DNA of 64,000 nucleotides from Escherichia coli (GCF_011881725.1 NZ_JAATUR010000005.1:62001-126000); one strand, 5' to 3'. Positions 36,369 through 52,330 are shown, numbered from the stretch's first letter. Notes: generated by a model not told the origin, from the sequence alone. Numbers and translations: made by a program.

Positions 36369-37444
36369 TTTGGCTGGCCGAACATTTGGTCAAATATTAT
36401 TCCGGCTTTAACGTCTTTTCCTATCTGACGTTTCGCGCCATCGTCAGCCTGCTGACCGCGCTGTTCATCTCATTGTGGATGGGCCCGCGTATGATTGCCC
36501 ATTTGCAAAAACTCTCCTTTGGTCAGGTCGTTCGTAACGATGGCCCGGAATCGCACTTCAGCAAGCGCGGTACGCCGACCATGGGCGGGATTATGATCCT
36601 GACGGCGATTGTGATCTCCGTACTGCTGTGGGCTTACCCTTCCAACCCGTACGTCTGGTGCGTATTGGTCGTGCTGGTAGGTTACGGTGTAATTGGCTTT
36701 GTTGATGACTATCGCAAAGTGGTGCGTAAAGACACTAAGGGCTTGATTGCACGCTGGAAATATTTCTGGATGTCGGTAATTGCGCTGGGCGTCGCCTTCG
36801 CGCTGTATCTTGTCGGGAAAGACACGCCCGCAACACAACTGGTAGTGCCTTTCTTTAAAGATGTGATGCCGCAGCTGGGGCTGTTCTACATCCTGCTGGC
36901 TTACTTCGTCATTGTGGGTACCGGCAACGCGGTAAACCTGACCGATGGCCTCGACGGCCTGGCAATTATGCCGACCGTATTTGTCGCCGGTGGTTTTGCG
37001 CTGGTGGCGTGGGCAACCGGCAATATGAACTTTGCCAGCTACTTGCACATACCGTATCTGCGACACGCAGGGGAACTGGTCATTGTCTGTACCGCGATAG
37101 TTGGGGCAGGTCTGGGCTTCCTGTGGTTTAACACGTATCCGGCGCAGGTCTTTATGGGCGATGTTGGTTCGCTGGCATTAGGCGGCGCGCTGGGCATTAT
37201 CGCTGTGCTACTGCGTCAGGAATTCCTGCTGGTGATTATGGGCGGTGTGTTTGTGGTTGAAACCCTGTCGGTTATTTTGCAGGTTGGCTCCTTTAAACTG
37301 CGCGGTCAACGTATTTTCCGCATGGCGCCGATTCATCACCACTATGAACTGAAAGGCTGGCCGGAACCGCGCGTTATCGTGCGCTTCTGGATTATTTCGC
37401 TGATGCTGGTCCTGATTGGTCTGGCAACGCTGAAGGTACGTTAA
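36362..37444 (+). CDS. mraY: Phospho-MurNAc-pentapeptide transferase
   Basis: MraY transfers phospho-MurNAc-pentapeptide to undecaprenyl phosphate to make lipid I at the inner membrane. It has 360 residues and ten hydrophobic segments. Active site motifs seen are GFVDDYRKV (Asp-Asp pair), [10 protein letters not shown] (magnesium-binding Asp) and the MAPIHHHYE histidine motif. It is 2 bp before murD. Confidence 0.98.
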   Translation: MLVWLAEHLVKYYSGFNVFSYLTFRAIVSLLTALFISLWMGPRMIAHLQKLSFGQVVRNDGPESHFSKRGTPTMGGIMILTAIVISVLLWAYPSNPYVWCVLVVLVGYGVIGFVDDYRKVVRKDTKGLIARWKYFWMSVIALGVAFALYLVGKDTPATQLVVPFFKDVMPQLGLFYILLAYFVIVGTGNAVNLTDGLDGLAIMPTVFVAGGFALVAWATGNMNFASYLHIPYLRHAGELVIVCTAIVGAGLGFLWFNTYPAQVFMGDVGSLALGGALGIIAVLLRQEFLLVIMGGVFVVETLSVILQVGSFKLRGQRIFRMAPIHHHYELKGWPEPRVIVRFWIISLMLVLIGLATLKVR

Positions 37445-37446
37445 TC

Positions 37447-38763
37447 ATGGCTGATTACCAGGGTAAAAATGTCGTTATTATCGGCCTGGGCCTCACCGGG
37501 CTTTCCTGCGTGGACTTTTTCCTTGCTCGCGGCGTGACGCCACGCGTTATGGATACACGTATGACACCGCCTGGCCTGGATAAATTACCCGAAACGGTGG
37601 AACGTCACATTGGTGGTCTTAATGACGAGTGGCTGATGGCAGCCGATCTGATCGTCGCCAGCCCCGGTATTGCGCTGGCGCATCCATCTTTAAGCGCCGC
37701 TGCCGATGCCGGAATCGAAATTGTTGGCGATATCGAACTGTTCTGCCGCGAAGCGCAAGCACCGATTGTGGCGATCACCGGTTCTAACGGTAAAAGCACC
37801 GTCACCACACTTGTGGGCGAAATGGCGAAAGCCGCAGGTGTTAACGTTGGCGTGGGTGGCAACATTGGCCTGCCAGCATTGATGTTGCTGGATGCCGAGT
37901 GCGAACTGTACGTACTGGAACTGTCGAGCTTCCAGCTGGAAACCACCTCCAGCTTACAGGCGGTGGCGGCGACCATTCTGAACGTGACTGAAGATCATAT
38001 GGATCGCTATCCATTTGGTTTACAACAGTATCGTGCGGCAAAACTGCGCATTTACGAAAACGCGAAAGTTTGTGTCGTCAATGCCGATGATGCCTTAACG
38101 ATGCCGATTCGCGGTGCGGATGAACGCTGCGTCAGCTTTGGCGTCAACATGGGCGACTATCACCTGAATCATCAGCAGGGCGAAACCTGGCTGCGGGTGA
38201 AAGGCGAAAAAGTGTTGAACGTGAAAGAGATGAAACTTTCCGGGCAACATAACTACACCAATGCGCTGGCCGCGCTGGCGCTGGCTGATGCCGCAGGTTT
38301 ACCGCGCGCCAGCAGCCTGAAAGCGTTAACCACGTTCACTGGTCTGCCGCATCGTTTTGAAGTGGTGCTGGAGCACAACGGCGTGCGCTGGATTAACGAT
38401 TCGAAAGCCACCAACGTCGGAAGTACAGAAGCGGCGCTGAACGGCTTGCACGTAGACGGCACGCTGCATTTGTTGCTGGGCGGTGATGGTAAATCGGCGG
38501 ACTTCAGTCCACTGGCGCGCTATCTGAATGGCGACAACGTGCGTTTGTATTGTTTTGGTCGTGATGGCGCACAGTTAGCGGCGCTGCGTCCGGACGTGGC
38601 AGAGCAAACCGAAACCATGGAGCAGGCGATGCTCTTGCTGGCGCCACGCGTACGGCCGGGAGATATGGTGCTGTTGTCACCAGCCTGTGCCAGCCTCGAT
38701 CAGTTCAAGAACTTTGAACAACGGGGCAATGAGTTCGCCCGTCTGGCGAAGGAGTTAGGTTGA
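37447..38763 (+). CDS. murD: UDP-MurNAc-L-Ala:D-Glu ligase
   Basis: MurD adds D-glutamate to UDP-MurNAc-L-alanine. It has 438 residues. The N-terminal Rossmann-like UDP-binding part has [12 protein letters not shown]. The ATP loop GSNGKSTVT begins at 112. The family Lys/His region ([11 protein letters not shown]) and [12 protein letters not shown] follow. Its stop TGA overlaps the ftsW ATG. Confidence 0.98.
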   Translation: MADYQGKNVVIIGLGLTGLSCVDFFLARGVTPRVMDTRMTPPGLDKLPETVERHIGGLNDEWLMAADLIVASPGIALAHPSLSAAADAGIEIVGDIELFCREAQAPIVAITGSNGKSTVTTLVGEMAKAAGVNVGVGGNIGLPALMLLDAECELYVLELSSFQLETTSSLQAVAATILNVTEDHMDRYPFGLQQYRAAKLRIYENAKVCVVNADDALTMPIRGADERCVSFGVNMGDYHLNHQQGETWLRVKGEKVLNVKEMKLSGQHNYTNALAALALADAAGLPRASSLKALTTFTGLPHRFEVVLEHNGVRWINDSKATNVGSTEAALNGLHVDGTLHLLLGGDGKSADFSPLARYLNGDNVRLYCFGRDGAQLAALRPDVAEQTETMEQAMLLLAPRVRPGDMVLLSPACASLDQFKNFEQRGNEFARLAKELG

Positions 38764-40007
38764 TGCGTTTATCTCTCCCTCGCCTGAAAATGCCACGTCT
38801 GCCGGGAATCAGTATCCTGGCATGGCTCTTTGCGGCAGTAAAAGGCTGGGTGATGGGCTCGCGGGAAAAAGATACCGACAGCCTGATCATGTACGATCGC
38901 ACCTTGCTGTGGCTGACCTTCGGCCTCGCGGCGATCGGCTTTATCATGGTGACCTCGGCGTCAATGCCCATTGGGCAACGCTTAACCAATGATCCGTTTT
39001 TCTTCGCGAAGCGTGATGGTGTCTATCTGATCCTGGCGTTCATTCTGGCGATCATTACGCTGCGTTTGCCGATGGAGTTCTGGCAACGTTACAGCGCTAC
39101 GATGCTGCTGGGATCAATCATTCTGCTGATGATCGTGCTGGTGGTAGGTAGCTCAGTTAAAGGGGCATCTCGTTGGATCGATCTCGGCCTGCTGCGTATT
39201 CAACCTGCGGAGTTGACCAAGCTGTCGCTGTTTTGTTACATCGCTAACTATCTGGTGCGCAAAGGCGACGAAGTACGTAATAACCTGCGCGGCTTCCTGA
39301 AACCGATGGGCGTGATTCTTGTGCTGGCAGTGTTACTGCTGGCACAGCCAGACCTTGGTACAGTGGTCGTGCTGTTCGTAACCACACTGGCAATGCTGTT
39401 CCTGGCAGGGGCGAAATTGTGGCAATTCATTGCCATTATCGGCATGGGGATTTCAGCGGTCGTGCTGCTGATCCTCGCCGAACCGTACCGTATCCGCCGT
39501 GTTACTGCGTTCTGGAACCCGTGGGAAGATCCCTTCGGTAGCGGCTATCAGTTAACGCAATCTCTGATGGCGTTTGGTCGTGGTGAACTATGGGGGCAAG
39601 GTTTAGGCAATTCGGTACAAAAACTGGAGTATCTGCCAGAAGCTCACACTGACTTCATTTTCGCCATTATCGGCGAGGAGCTGGGGTATATCGGTGTGGT
39701 GCTGGCGCTTTTAATGGTATTCTTCGTCGCTTTTCGGGCGATGTCTATTGGCCGTAAAGCATTAGAAATTGACCACCGTTTTTCCGGTTTTCTCGCCTGT
39801 TCAATTGGTATCTGGTTTAGCTTCCAGGCGCTGGTTAACGTAGGCGCGGCGGCGGGGATGTTGCCAACCAAGGGGCTGACATTACCGCTGATCAGTTACG
39901 GTGGTTCGAGCTTACTGATTATGTCAACAGCCATCATGATGCTGTTACGCATTGATTATGAAACACGCCTGGAGAAAGCGCAGGCGTTTGTACGAGGTTC
40001 TCGATGA
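38763..40007 (+). CDS. ftsW: Septal peptidoglycan polymerase FtsW
   Basis: FtsW is the SEDS-family glycosyltransferase that polymerises septal glycan with FtsI. From ATG at 38763 it has 414 residues, as in K-12; a TTG one codon upstream is not needed. Ten transmembrane segments are visible. The catalytic Asp is in the periplasmic loop region [19 protein letters not shown] (key residues E, H, D). The cytoplasmic N-terminus (about residues 15-28) differs from K-12 at several sites while the rest is nearly invariant. Confidence 0.97.
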   Translation: MRLSLPRLKMPRLPGISILAWLFAAVKGWVMGSREKDTDSLIMYDRTLLWLTFGLAAIGFIMVTSASMPIGQRLTNDPFFFAKRDGVYLILAFILAIITLRLPMEFWQRYSATMLLGSIILLMIVLVVGSSVKGASRWIDLGLLRIQPAELTKLSLFCYIANYLVRKGDEVRNNLRGFLKPMGVILVLAVLLLAQPDLGTVVVLFVTTLAMLFLAGAKLWQFIAIIGMGISAVVLLILAEPYRIRRVTAFWNPWEDPFGSGYQLTQSLMAFGRGELWGQGLGNSVQKLEYLPEAHTDFIFAIIGEELGYIGVVLALLMVFFVAFRAMSIGRKALEIDHRFSGFLACSIGIWFSFQALVNVGAAAGMLPTKGLTLPLISYGGSSLLIMSTAIMMLLRIDYETRLEKAQAFVRGSR

Positions 40008-41071
40008 GTGGTAAAGGGAAGCGATTAATGGTGATGGCAGGCGGTACTGGCGGACACGTGTTCCCGGGACTGGCTGTTGCGCACCATTTAATGGCCCAGG
40101 GGTGGCAAGTTCGCTGGCTGGGTACTGCCGATCGTATGGAAGCGGACTTAGTGCCGAAGCACGGTATCGAGATTGACTTTATTCGTATCTCTGGTCTGCG
40201 CGGCAAGGGTATTAAAGCGTTGCTCGCGGCTCCGCTGCGGATCTTTAACGCCTGGCGTCAGGCGCGGGCGATTATGAAAGCTTACAAGCCTGATGTGGTG
40301 CTCGGTATGGGCGGCTATGTTTCCGGGCCAGGTGGTCTGGCGGCATGGTCGTTAGGCATTCCGGTCGTACTTCACGAACAAAACGGTATTGCAGGCTTGA
40401 CCAATAAATGGCTGGCGAAAATTGCTACCAAAGTGATGCAGGCGTTTCCAGGGGCTTTCCCTGATGCCGAAGTTGTTGGTAACCCGGTGCGTACGGATGT
40501 GCTGGCGCTGCCGTTGCCACAGCAACGTATGGCTGGCCGTGAAGGTCCGGTTCGCGTTCTGGTTGTGGGTGGTTCCCAGGGGGCGCGCATCCTTAATCAG
40601 ACAATGCCGCAGGTTGCAGCAAAGCTGGGCGATTCAGTCACTATCTGGCATCAGAGCGGCAAAGGTTCGCAACAAACCGTTGAACAGGCTTATGCCGAAG
40701 CGGGGCAACCGCAGCATAAAGTGACGGAATTTATTGATGATATGGCGGCGGCCTATGCGTGGGCGGATGTCGTTGTATGCCGCTCCGGCGCGTTGACGGT
40801 GAGTGAAATCGCTGCGGCAGGGCTACCGGCGTTGTTTGTGCCGTTTCAACATAAAGACCGCCAACAATACTGGAATGCGCTGCCGCTGGAAAAAGCGGGC
40901 GCAGCCAAAATTATCGAGCAGCCACAGCTTACCGTGGATGCTGTCGCCAACACCCTGGCCGGGTGGTCGCGAGAAACCTTATTAACCATGGCAGAACGCG
41001 CCCGTGCTGCATCCATTCCGGATGCCACCGAGCGAGTGGCAAATGAAGTGAGCCGGGCTGCCCGGGCGTAA
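40004..41071 (+). CDS. murG: Lipid I N-acetylglucosaminyl transferase
   Basis: MurG adds GlcNAc to lipid I, giving lipid II, on the cytoplasmic face of the inner membrane. It has 355 residues and the GT28 two-domain fold: glycine-rich loops [11 protein letters not shown] (about 12-22) and VVGGSQGAR (about 188-196), and a UDP-GlcNAc pocket with [15 protein letters not shown]. It overlaps ftsW by 4 bp and is followed by a 53-bp gap before murC. Confidence 0.98.
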   Translation: MSGKGKRLMVMAGGTGGHVFPGLAVAHHLMAQGWQVRWLGTADRMEADLVPKHGIEIDFIRISGLRGKGIKALLAAPLRIFNAWRQARAIMKAYKPDVVLGMGGYVSGPGGLAAWSLGIPVVLHEQNGIAGLTNKWLAKIATKVMQAFPGAFPDAEVVGNPVRTDVLALPLPQQRMAGREGPVRVLVVGGSQGARILNQTMPQVAAKLGDSVTIWHQSGKGSQQTVEQAYAEAGQPQHKVTEFIDDMAAAYAWADVVVCRSGALTVSEIAAAGLPALFVPFQHKDRQQYWNALPLEKAGAAKIIEQPQLTVDAVANTLAGWSRETLLTMAERARAASIPDATERVANEVSRAARA

Positions 41072-41124
41072 TTGTAGCGATGCCTTTTGCATCGTATGAA
41101 TTTGAGAAGTTAATGGCGTAAAGA

Positions 41125-43513
<2,389 letters not shown>

Positions 43514-43514
43514 T

Positions 43515-44345
43515 ATGTCGCAGGCTGCTCTGAACACACGAAACAGTGAAGAAGAGATTTCTTCTCACCGCAATAATGGAACGCGTCTGGCGGGGATCCT
43601 TTTCCTGCTGACCGTTTTAACGACGGTGTTGGTGAGCGGCTGGGTCGTGTTGGGCTGGATGGAAGATGCGCAACGCCTGCCGCTCTCAAAGCTGGTGTTG
43701 ACCGGTGAACGCCATTACACGCGTAATGACGATATCCGGCAGTCGATACTGGCATTGGGTGAACCCGGTACCTTTATGACCCAGGATGTAAACATCATCC
43801 AGACGCAAATTGAACAACGCCTGCCATGGATTAAGCAGGTGAGCGTCAGAAAGCAGTGGCCAGATGAATTGAAGATTCATCTGGTTGAATATGTGCCTAT
43901 TGCACGGTGGAATGATCAACATATGGTAGACGCGGAAGGAAACACCTTCAGCGTGCCGCCAGATCGCACCAGCAAGCAGGTGCTCCCAATGTTGTATGGT
44001 CCGGAAGGCAGCGCAAATGAAGTGTTGCAGGGCTATCGCGAAATGGGGCAGATGCTGGCAAAGGACAGATTTACTCTGAAGGAAGCGGCGATGACCGCGC
44101 GGCGCTCCTGGCAGTTGACGCTGAATAACGATATTAAGCTCAATCTTGGCCGGGGCGATACGATGAAGCGTTTGGCTCGCTTTGTAGAACTTTATCCGGT
44201 TTTACAGCAGCAGGCGCAAACCGATGGCAAACGGATTAGCTACGTTGATTTGCGTTATGACTCTGGTGCGGCAGTCGGCTGGGCGCCCTTGCCGCCAGAG
44301 GAATCTACTCAGCAACAAAATCAGGCACAGGCAGAACAACAATGA
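43515..44345 (+). CDS. ftsQ: Cell division protein FtsQ
   Basis: FtsQ is a bitopic divisome scaffold that binds FtsB and FtsL. It has 276 residues: a cytoplasmic tail (1-27), one transmembrane helix (about 28-49), a POTRA domain (about 58-126, starting [18 protein letters not shown]) and the beta domain. Two N-terminal changes (EISSHRN for K-12 EVSSRRN) are visible. It begins 1 bp after ddlB and overlaps ftsA by 4 bp. Confidence 0.97.
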   Translation: MSQAALNTRNSEEEISSHRNNGTRLAGILFLLTVLTTVLVSGWVVLGWMEDAQRLPLSKLVLTGERHYTRNDDIRQSILALGEPGTFMTQDVNIIQTQIEQRLPWIKQVSVRKQWPDELKIHLVEYVPIARWNDQHMVDAEGNTFSVPPDRTSKQVLPMLYGPEGSANEVLQGYREMGQMLAKDRFTLKEAAMTARRSWQLTLNNDIKLNLGRGDTMKRLARFVELYPVLQQQAQTDGKRISYVDLRYDSGAAVGWAPLPPEESTQQQNQAQAEQQ

Positions 44346-45604
44346 TCAAGGCGACGGACAGAAAACTGGTAGTAGGACTGGAGATTGGTACCGCGAAGGT
44401 TGCCGCTTTAGTAGGGGAAGTTCTGCCCGACGGTATGGTCAATATCATTGGTGTGGGCAGCTGCCCGTCACGTGGTATGGATAAAGGCGGGGTGAACGAC
44501 CTCGAATCTGTGGTCAAGTGCGTACAGCGCGCCATTGACCAGGCAGAATTGATGGCAGATTGTCAGATCTCTTCGGTATATCTGGCGCTTTCTGGTAAGC
44601 ACATCAGCTGCCAGAATGAAATTGGCATGGTGCCCATTTCTGAAGAAGAAGTGACACAAGAAGATGTAGAAAATGTTGTCCATACCGCAAAATCGGTGCG
44701 TGTACGCGATGAACATCGTGTGCTGCATGTGATCCCGCAAGAGTATGCGATTGACTATCAGGAAGGGATCAAAAATCCGGTAGGACTTTCGGGTGTGCGG
44801 ATGCAGGCAAAAGTGCACCTGATCACATGTCACAACGATATGGCGAAAAACATCGTCAAAGCGGTTGAACGTTGTGGGCTGAAAGTTGACCAACTGATAT
44901 TTGCCGGACTGGCATCAAGTTATTCGGTATTGACGGAAGATGAACGTGAACTGGGTGTCTGCGTCGTCGATATCGGTGGTGGTACAATGGATATCGCCGT
45001 TTATACCGGTGGGGCATTGCGCCACACTAAGGTAATTCCTTATGCTGGCAATGTCGTGACCAGTGATATCGCTTACGCCTTTGGCACACCGCCAAGCGAC
45101 GCTGAAGCGATTAAAGTTCGCCACGGTTGTGCCCTGGGTTCCATCGTTGGAAAAGATGAGAGCGTGGAAGTGCCGAGCGTAGGTGGTCGTCCGCCGCGGA
45201 GTCTGCAACGTCAGACCCTGGCAGAGGTGATCGAGCCGCGCTATACCGAACTGCTCAACCTGGTCAACGAAGAGATATTGCAGTTGCAGGAAAATCTTCG
45301 CCAACAAGGGGTTAAACATCACCTGGCGGCAGGAATTGTATTGACCGGTGGCGCAGCGCAGATCGAAGGTCTTGCAGCCTGTGCTCAGCGCGTGTTTCAT
45401 ACGCAGGTGCGAATTGGTGCGCCGCTGAACATTACCGGTTTAACGGATTATGCTCAGGAGCCGTATTATTCGACGGCGGTGGGATTGCTTCACTACGGGA
45501 AAGAGTCTCATCTTAACGGTGAAGCTGAAGTAGAAAAACGTGTTACAGCATCAGTTGGCTCGTGGATCAAGCGACTCAATAGTTGGCTGCGAAAAGAGTT
45601 TTAA
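44342..45604 (+). CDS. ftsA: Cell division protein FtsA
   Basis: FtsA is an actin-like ATPase that tethers FtsZ to the membrane and signals divisome activation. It has 420 residues. Actin-fold motifs are [16 protein letters not shown] (phosphate 1), [14 protein letters not shown] (phosphate 2) and [12 protein letters not shown] (adenosine). The last 15 residues, with [13 protein letters not shown], form the membrane-binding amphipathic helix. It is 60 bp before ftsZ. Confidence 0.98.
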   Translation: MIKATDRKLVVGLEIGTAKVAALVGEVLPDGMVNIIGVGSCPSRGMDKGGVNDLESVVKCVQRAIDQAELMADCQISSVYLALSGKHISCQNEIGMVPISEEEVTQEDVENVVHTAKSVRVRDEHRVLHVIPQEYAIDYQEGIKNPVGLSGVRMQAKVHLITCHNDMAKNIVKAVERCGLKVDQLIFAGLASSYSVLTEDERELGVCVVDIGGGTMDIAVYTGGALRHTKVIPYAGNVVTSDIAYAFGTPPSDAEAIKVRHGCALGSIVGKDESVEVPSVGGRPPRSLQRQTLAEVIEPRYTELLNLVNEEILQLQENLRQQGVKHHLAAGIVLTGGAAQIEGLAACAQRVFHTQVRIGAPLNITGLTDYAQEPYYSTAVGLLHYGKESHLNGEAEVEKRVTASVGSWIKRLNSWLRKEF

Positions 45605-45664
45605 TTTTTATGAGGTCGACGATAATTACGGCCTCAGGCGACAGGCACAAATCGGAGAGAAACT

Positions 45665-46816
45665 ATGTTTGAACCAATGGAACTTACCAATGACGCGGTG
45701 ATTAAAGTCATCGGCGTCGGCGGCGGCGGCGGTAATGCTGTTGAACACATGGTGCGCGAGCGCATTGAAGGTGTTGAATTCTTCGCGGTAAATACCGATG
45801 CACAAGCGCTGCGTAAAACAGCGGTTGGACAGACGATTCAGATCGGTAGCGGTATCACCAAAGGACTGGGAGCTGGCGCTAATCCAGAAGTTGGCCGTAA
45901 TGCGGCTGATGAGGATCGCGATGCACTGCGTGCGGCGCTGGAAGGTGCAGACATGGTCTTTATTGCAGCGGGTATGGGTGGTGGTACCGGTACAGGTGCA
46001 GCACCAGTCGTCGCTGAAGTGGCAAAAGATTTGGGGATCCTGACCGTAGCTGTCGTGACTAAGCCTTTCAACTTTGAAGGCAAGAAGCGTATGGCATTCG
46101 CAGAGCAGGGGATCACTGAATTGTCCAAACATGTGGACTCATTGATCACAATCCCGAACGATAAACTGCTGAAAGTTCTGGGCCGCGGTATCTCCCTGTT
46201 GGATGCGTTTGGCGCAGCTAACGATGTCCTGAAAGGCGCTGTTCAGGGTATCGCCGAACTGATTACTCGTCCGGGCCTGATGAACGTGGACTTTGCAGAC
46301 GTACGTACTGTGATGTCTGAAATGGGCTACGCAATGATGGGTTCTGGCGTGGCGAGCGGTGAAGACCGTGCGGAAGAAGCGGCTGAAATGGCTATCTCCT
46401 CCCCGCTGCTGGAAGATATCGACCTGTCTGGCGCGCGCGGCGTGCTGGTTAACATTACTGCGGGCTTCGACCTGCGTCTGGATGAGTTCGAAACCGTGGG
46501 TAACACCATCCGTGCATTTGCTTCGGACAACGCGACCGTGGTTATCGGTACTTCTCTTGACCCGGATATGAACGATGAACTGCGCGTAACTGTGGTTGCG
46601 ACGGGCATTGGTATGGACAAACGTCCTGAAATCACTCTGGTGACCAATAAGCAAGTTCAACAGCCAGTGATGGATCGTTACCAGCAGCATGGTATGGCGC
46701 CGCTGACGCAAGAGCAGAAGCCTGTGGCCAAAGTGGTGAACGACAATACGCCACAAACCGTGAAAGAGCCGGATTATCTGGATATCCCGGCATTCCTGCG
46801 TAAGCAAGCTGATTAA
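45665..46816 (+). CDS. ftsZ: Cell division GTPase FtsZ
   Basis: FtsZ is the tubulin-like GTPase that forms the division ring. It has 383 residues. The N-terminal glycine-rich loop VGGGGGNAV (about 18-26), the tubulin signature GGGTGTG at 105-111, and the T7 loop NVDFADV are intact. The C-terminal peptide [14 protein letters not shown] (370-383) binds FtsA, ZipA and MinC. It is expressed from several promoters in ddlB-ftsA as well as from Pmra. Confidence 0.99.
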   Translation: MFEPMELTNDAVIKVIGVGGGGGNAVEHMVRERIEGVEFFAVNTDAQALRKTAVGQTIQIGSGITKGLGAGANPEVGRNAADEDRDALRAALEGADMVFIAAGMGGGTGTGAAPVVAEVAKDLGILTVAVVTKPFNFEGKKRMAFAEQGITELSKHVDSLITIPNDKLLKVLGRGISLLDAFGAANDVLKGAVQGIAELITRPGLMNVDFADVRTVMSEMGYAMMGSGVASGEDRAEEAAEMAISSPLLEDIDLSGARGVLVNITAGFDLRLDEFETVGNTIRAFASDNATVVIGTSLDPDMNDELRVTVVATGIGMDKRPEITLVTNKQVQQPVMDRYQQHGMAPLTQEQKPVAKVVNDNTPQTVKEPDYLDIPAFLRKQAD

Positions 46817-46895
46817 GAATTGGCTGGAATTTGGGTTACGAGGCTCTTTGTGCTAAACTGGCCTGCCGAATGTATAGTACACTTCGGTTGGATAG

Positions 46896-47834
<939 letters not shown>

Positions 47835-47860
47835 CGACATTTATACTGTCGTATAAAATT

Positions 47861-47913
47861 CGACTGGCAAATCTGGCACTCTCTCCGGCCAGATGAACCA
47901 GTCGTTTTTTTTT
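47861..47913 (+). terminator. Terminator after lpxC
   Basis: CGACTGG (47861-47867) pairs with CCAGTCG (47898-47904), with a second stem inside, ATCTGG (47871-47876) and CCAGAT (47889-47894), followed by nine T. It ends the dcw transcripts before secM. Confidence 0.93.
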
Positions 47914-48018
47914 GAATTTTATAAGAGCTATATAAAGCGGTGCGAACGCTGTTTTCTTAAGCACTTTTACGCACAACTTATCTTCATTCGTGCTGTGGAC
48001 TTCTGGCTTTAATGATAA

Positions 48019-48576
<558 letters not shown>

Positions 48577-48637
48577 CCACACTAAACCTTTACTTCATTT
48601 TATTAACTCCGCAACGCGGGGCGTTTGAGATTTTATT

Positions 48638-51343
48638 ATGCTAATCAAATTATTAACTAAAGTTTTCGGTAGTCGTAACGATCGCACCCTGCGCCGGATG
48701 CGCAAAGTCGTTAACATTATCAATGCCATGGAACCGGAGATGGAAAAACTCTCCGACGAAGAACTGAAAGGAAAAACCGCAGAGTTTCGTGCGCGTCTGG
48801 AAAAAGGCGAAGTGCTGGAAAATCTGATCCCGGAAGCTTTCGCCGTGGTGCGTGAAGCAAGTAAGCGCGTCTTTGGCATGCGTCACTTCGACGTTCAGTT
48901 GCTCGGCGGTATGGTTCTTAATGAACGCTGCATTGCGGAAATGCGTACCGGTGAAGGTAAAACCCTGACTGCAACGCTGCCAGCTTATCTGAACGCATTA
49001 ACCGGTAAAGGTGTGCACGTTGTAACCGTCAACGACTACCTGGCGCAACGTGACGCCGAAAACAACCGTCCGCTGTTTGAATTCCTCGGCCTGACCGTCG
49101 GTATCAACCTGCCGGGCATGCCAGCACCAGCAAAGCGCGAAGCTTACGCAGCTGATATTACTTATGGTACGAACAACGAATACGGCTTTGACTACCTGCG
49201 TGACAACATGGCGTTCAGCCCTGAAGAACGTGTACAGCGTAAACTGCACTATGCGCTGGTGGACGAAGTGGACTCCATCCTGATCGATGAAGCGCGTACT
49301 CCGCTGATCATTTCTGGCCCGGCGGAAGACAGCTCGGAAATGTATAAGCGAGTGAACAAAATCATTCCGCACTTGATCCGTCAGGAAAAAGAAGACTCTG
49401 AAACCTTCCAGGGCGAAGGTCACTTCTCGGTGGATGAAAAATCTCGCCAGGTGAACCTGACTGAACGTGGTCTGGTGCTTATTGAAGAGCTTCTGGTGAA
49501 AGAAGGCATTATGGATGAAGGCGAGTCACTGTACTCTCCGGCAAATATTATGCTGATGCACCATGTAACCGCAGCTCTGCGTGCTCACGCGCTGTTTACC
49601 CGTGACGTCGATTACATCGTTAAAGATGGTGAAGTCATCATCGTTGACGAACATACCGGTCGTACCATGCAGGGGCGTCGTTGGTCTGATGGTTTGCACC
49701 AGGCTGTGGAAGCGAAAGAAGGCGTGCAGATCCAGAACGAAAACCAGACGCTGGCTTCTATCACCTTCCAGAACTACTTCCGTCTGTATGAAAAACTGGC
49801 GGGGATGACCGGTACTGCTGATACCGAAGCTTTCGAATTTAGCTCGATCTACAAACTGGATACCGTAGTTGTTCCGACCAACCGTCCAATGATTCGTAAA
49901 GATCTGCCGGACCTGGTCTACATGACCGAAGCGGAAAAAATTCAGGCGATCATCGAAGATATTAAAGAACGTACTGCGAAAGGCCAGCCGGTGCTGGTCG
50001 GTACTATTTCTATCGAAAAATCGGAACTGGTATCAAACGAGCTGACCAAAGCCGGTATCAAACACAACGTTCTGAACGCTAAATTCCACGCCAACGAAGC
50101 CGCGATTGTTGCCCAGGCGGGCTATCCGGCAGCGGTGACCATTGCGACTAACATGGCGGGTCGTGGTACTGACATCGTGCTTGGTGGTAGCTGGCAGGCG
50201 GAAGTTGCCGCGCTGGAAAACCCGACCGCAGAGCAAATTGAAAAAATCAAAGCTGACTGGCAGGTGCGTCACGACGCAGTACTGGCGGCAGGTGGTCTGC
50301 ATATCATCGGTACCGAGCGTCACGAATCCCGTCGTATCGATAACCAGCTGCGTGGTCGTTCTGGCCGTCAGGGTGATGCTGGTTCTTCTCGTTTCTACCT
50401 GTCGATGGAAGATGCGCTGATGCGTATTTTTGCCTCTGACCGCGTGTCCGGCATGATGCGTAAACTGGGGATGAAACCAGGTGAGGCCATTGAGCATCCG
50501 TGGGTGACCAAAGCGATTGCCAACGCCCAGCGTAAAGTTGAAAGCCGTAACTTCGATATTCGTAAACAGTTGCTGGAATACGATGACGTAGCTAACGATC
50601 AGCGTCGCGCTATTTACTCCCAGCGTAACGAACTGCTGGATGTCAGCGATGTGAGCGAAACCATCAACAGCATTCGTGAAGATGTGTTCAAAGCGACCAT
50701 TGATGCCTACATTCCGCCACAGTCACTGGAAGAAATGTGGGATATTCCAGGTTTGCAAGAGCGTCTGAAAAACGACTTCGACCTTGATTTGCCGATTGCC
50801 GACTGGCTGGATAAAGAGCCAGAGCTGCATGAAGAGACGCTGCGTGAGCGTATTCTGGCGCAGTCCATCGAAGTGTATCAGCGTAAGGAAGAAGTGGTTG
50901 GCGCTGAGATGATGCGTCACTTCGAGAAAGGGGTAATGCTGCAAACGCTTGATTCCCTGTGGAAAGAGCATCTGGCGGCGATGGATTATCTGCGTCAGGG
51001 GATCCACCTGCGTGGTTACGCGCAGAAAGATCCGAAGCAGGAATACAAACGTGAATCGTTCTCCATGTTTGCTGCGATGCTGGAATCGTTGAAATATGAA
51101 GTCATCAGTACGCTGAGCAAAGTGCAGGTACGCATGCCTGAAGAAGTTGAAGAGCTGGAGCAGCAACGTCGCATGGAAGCTGAACGTTTAGCGCAAATGC
51201 AGCAGCTTAGCCATCAGGACGACGACTCTGCAGCCGCAGCTGCGTTGGCAGCGCAAACCGGCGATCGTAAAGTTGGACGTAACGATCCTTGCCCATGCGG
51301 TTCTGGTAAAAAATACAAGCAGTGCCACGGTCGCCTGCAATAA
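48638..51343 (+). CDS. secA: Protein translocase ATPase SecA
   Basis: SecA pushes preproteins through SecYEG with ATP. It has 901 residues. Nucleotide-binding domain 1 has Walker A MRTGEGKT (102-109) and DEVDS. The preprotein crosslinking domain, nucleotide-binding domain 2 ([14 protein letters not shown]) and the helical wing/scaffold follow. The C-terminal zinc motif [13 protein letters not shown] binds SecB. Translation is controlled by SecM stalling through the hairpin around 48576-48637. Confidence 0.99.
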   Translation: MLIKLLTKVFGSRNDRTLRRMRKVVNIINAMEPEMEKLSDEELKGKTAEFRARLEKGEVLENLIPEAFAVVREASKRVFGMRHFDVQLLGGMVLNERCIAEMRTGEGKTLTATLPAYLNALTGKGVHVVTVNDYLAQRDAENNRPLFEFLGLTVGINLPGMPAPAKREAYAADITYGTNNEYGFDYLRDNMAFSPEERVQRKLHYALVDEVDSILIDEARTPLIISGPAEDSSEMYKRVNKIIPHLIRQEKEDSETFQGEGHFSVDEKSRQVNLTERGLVLIEELLVKEGIMDEGESLYSPANIMLMHHVTAALRAHALFTRDVDYIVKDGEVIIVDEHTGRTMQGRRWSDGLHQAVEAKEGVQIQNENQTLASITFQNYFRLYEKLAGMTGTADTEAFEFSSIYKLDTVVVPTNRPMIRKDLPDLVYMTEAEKIQAIIEDIKERTAKGQPVLVGTISIEKSELVSNELTKAGIKHNVLNAKFHANEAAIVAQAGYPAAVTIATNMAGRGTDIVLGGSWQAEVAALENPTAEQIEKIKADWQVRHDAVLAAGGLHIIGTERHESRRIDNQLRGRSGRQGDAGSSRFYLSMEDALMRIFASDRVSGMMRKLGMKPGEAIEHPWVTKAIANAQRKVESRNFDIRKQLLEYDDVANDQRRAIYSQRNELLDVSDVSETINSIREDVFKATIDAYIPPQSLEEMWDIPGLQERLKNDFDLDLPIADWLDKEPELHEETLRERILAQSIEVYQRKEEVVGAEMMRHFEKGVMLQTLDSLWKEHLAAMDYLRQGIHLRGYAQKDPKQEYKRESFSMFAAMLESLKYEVISTLSKVQVRMPEEVEELEQQRRMEAERLAQMQQLSHQDDDSAAAAALAAQTGDRKVGRNDPCPCGSGKKYKQCHGRLQ

Positions 51344-51362
51344 AAACTAATCAATAAGACAA

Positions 51363-51388
51363 AAGGCGCAGAAATCTGCGCCTTTTTT
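51363..51388 (+). terminator. Intrinsic terminator after secA
   Basis: AAGGCGCAGA (51363-51372) pairs with TCTGCGCCTT (51375-51384), followed by T residues. mutT starts 15-20 bp further on, so some read-through or a separate promoter is needed for mutT. Confidence 0.9.
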
Positions 51389-51402
51389 ATAGGCTTAATA
51401 CA

Positions 51403-51792
51403 ATGAAAAAACTGCAAATCGCGGTAGGTATTATTCGCAACGAAAACAACCAAATCTTTATAACCCGTCGCGCCGCCGATGCGCACATGGCAAATAAGCT
51501 GGAGTTCCCAGGTGGTAAAATAGAAACGGGAGAAACGGCAGAACAAGCGATGGTGCGGGAGCTTCAGGAAGAAGTCGGGATTACCCCCCAACGTTTTTCG
51601 CTGTTTGAAAAGCTGGAATATCAGTTCCCTGACAGGCATATCACACTGTGGTTCTGGTTAGTCGAGAACTGGGAAGGGGAACCGTGGGGGAAAGAGGGGC
51701 AGCCCGTTGAGTGGGTGGCGTTGGCCAGCCTCAATGCAGAAGATTTTCCGCCAGCCAATGAACCGGTAATTGCGAAGCTTAAGCGTCTGTAG
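51403..51792 (+). CDS. mutT: 8-oxo-dGTP diphosphatase
   Basis: MutT hydrolyses 8-oxo-dGTP and 8-oxo-GTP to avoid A:T to C:G mutation. It has 129 residues. The Nudix box GGKIETGETAEQ...RELQEEVG is complete (about 37-59). It carries more differences from K-12 than its neighbours: TGETAEQAM, QRFS, YQFPD, VENWEG and VEWVALASLNAE. Its stop codon TAG lies inside the first REP unit that follows. Confidence 0.96.
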   Translation: MKKLQIAVGIIRNENNQIFITRRAADAHMANKLEFPGGKIETGETAEQAMVRELQEEVGITPQRFSLFEKLEYQFPDRHITLWFWLVENWEGEPWGKEGQPVEWVALASLNAEDFPPANEPVIAKLKRL

Positions 51793-52120
51793 GTCGGATA
51801 ATGTGTTTACGCCGCATCCGACATTTTCACAAGATGCCTGATGCGACGCTGACTGCGTCTTATCAGGCCTACAGAGTTTGTTAACTGGCAGATAAATTGG
51901 GTTTGTAGGTCGGATAAGGCGTTTACGCCGCATCCGACATTTGCACAAGATACCGGATGCGACGCTGACCACGTCTTGTCAGGCCTACAGAGTGTATTAA
52001 CTGACAGATAAATTGGGTTTTGTAGGTCGATAAGGCGTTTACACCGCATCCGACAGTTGCACAAGATGGCTGATGCGACGCTGACCGCGATTTATCATGC
52101 CTGCGTGCGTCATCAGACAA
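51788..52120. repeat. Three-copy REP/BIME array between mutT and yacG
   Basis: Three units start at 51788, 51904 and 52021 (116- and 117-bp spacing). Each has TGTAGGTCGGATAA..., CGCCGCATCCGACA, CACAAGAT, GATGCGACGCTGAC and a TATCAGGCCTAC-type end, joined by TTAACTGGCAGATAAATTGG-like linkers. The third copy has decayed (TAGGTCGATAAGG). It fills the whole gap between convergent mutT and yacG, and the units can form strong hairpins. No gene lies here. Confidence 0.92.
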
Positions 52121-52123
52121 ATG

Positions 52124-52321
52124 TCACGGCTTTGGCTCTTCGCTCCAGTCATCGCTTTCGGAAAGATCGCCACTGCTGGGGATGCGCTTCTCCTCTGCGG
52201 CCCATTCTCCAAGGTCGATTAACTGGCAGCGTTTGGAACAAAATGGCCGAAATGGGCTGACTTCACCCCATACCACCGTTTTCCCGCAGGTTGGGCAATT
52301 CACCGTAATAGTTTCTGACAT
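52124..52321 (-). CDS. yacG: DNA gyrase inhibitor YacG
   Basis: A 65-residue zinc-binding protein that binds GyrB and inhibits gyrase in E. coli. The zinc ligands are CPTC (9-12) and CSKRC (28-32). The C-terminal tail is acidic ([12 protein letters not shown]). It is last in coaE-zapD-yacG, 9 bp after zapD. Confidence 0.95.
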   Translation of the reverse strand: MSETITVNCPTCGKTVVWGEVSPFRPFCSKRCQLIDLGEWAAEEKRIPSSGDLSESDDWSEEPKP

Positions 52322-52330
52322 TTTTACTCC

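Noticed and set aside
36470..37066. 198-codon minus-strand open frame opposite mraY
   Set aside because: Antisense shadow of a membrane-protein gene. The implied protein is Gln/His/Arg-rich and meaningless.
46139..46807. 222-codon minus-strand open frame opposite ftsZ
   Set aside because: A frame kept open by the codon bias of ftsZ. The His/Arg-rich sequence has no domain.
51788..52120. Regularly spaced repeats resembling a CRISPR array
   Set aside because: Units are about 116 bp, palindromic REP elements with similar spacers, unlike 28-37-bp CRISPR repeats with unique spacers.
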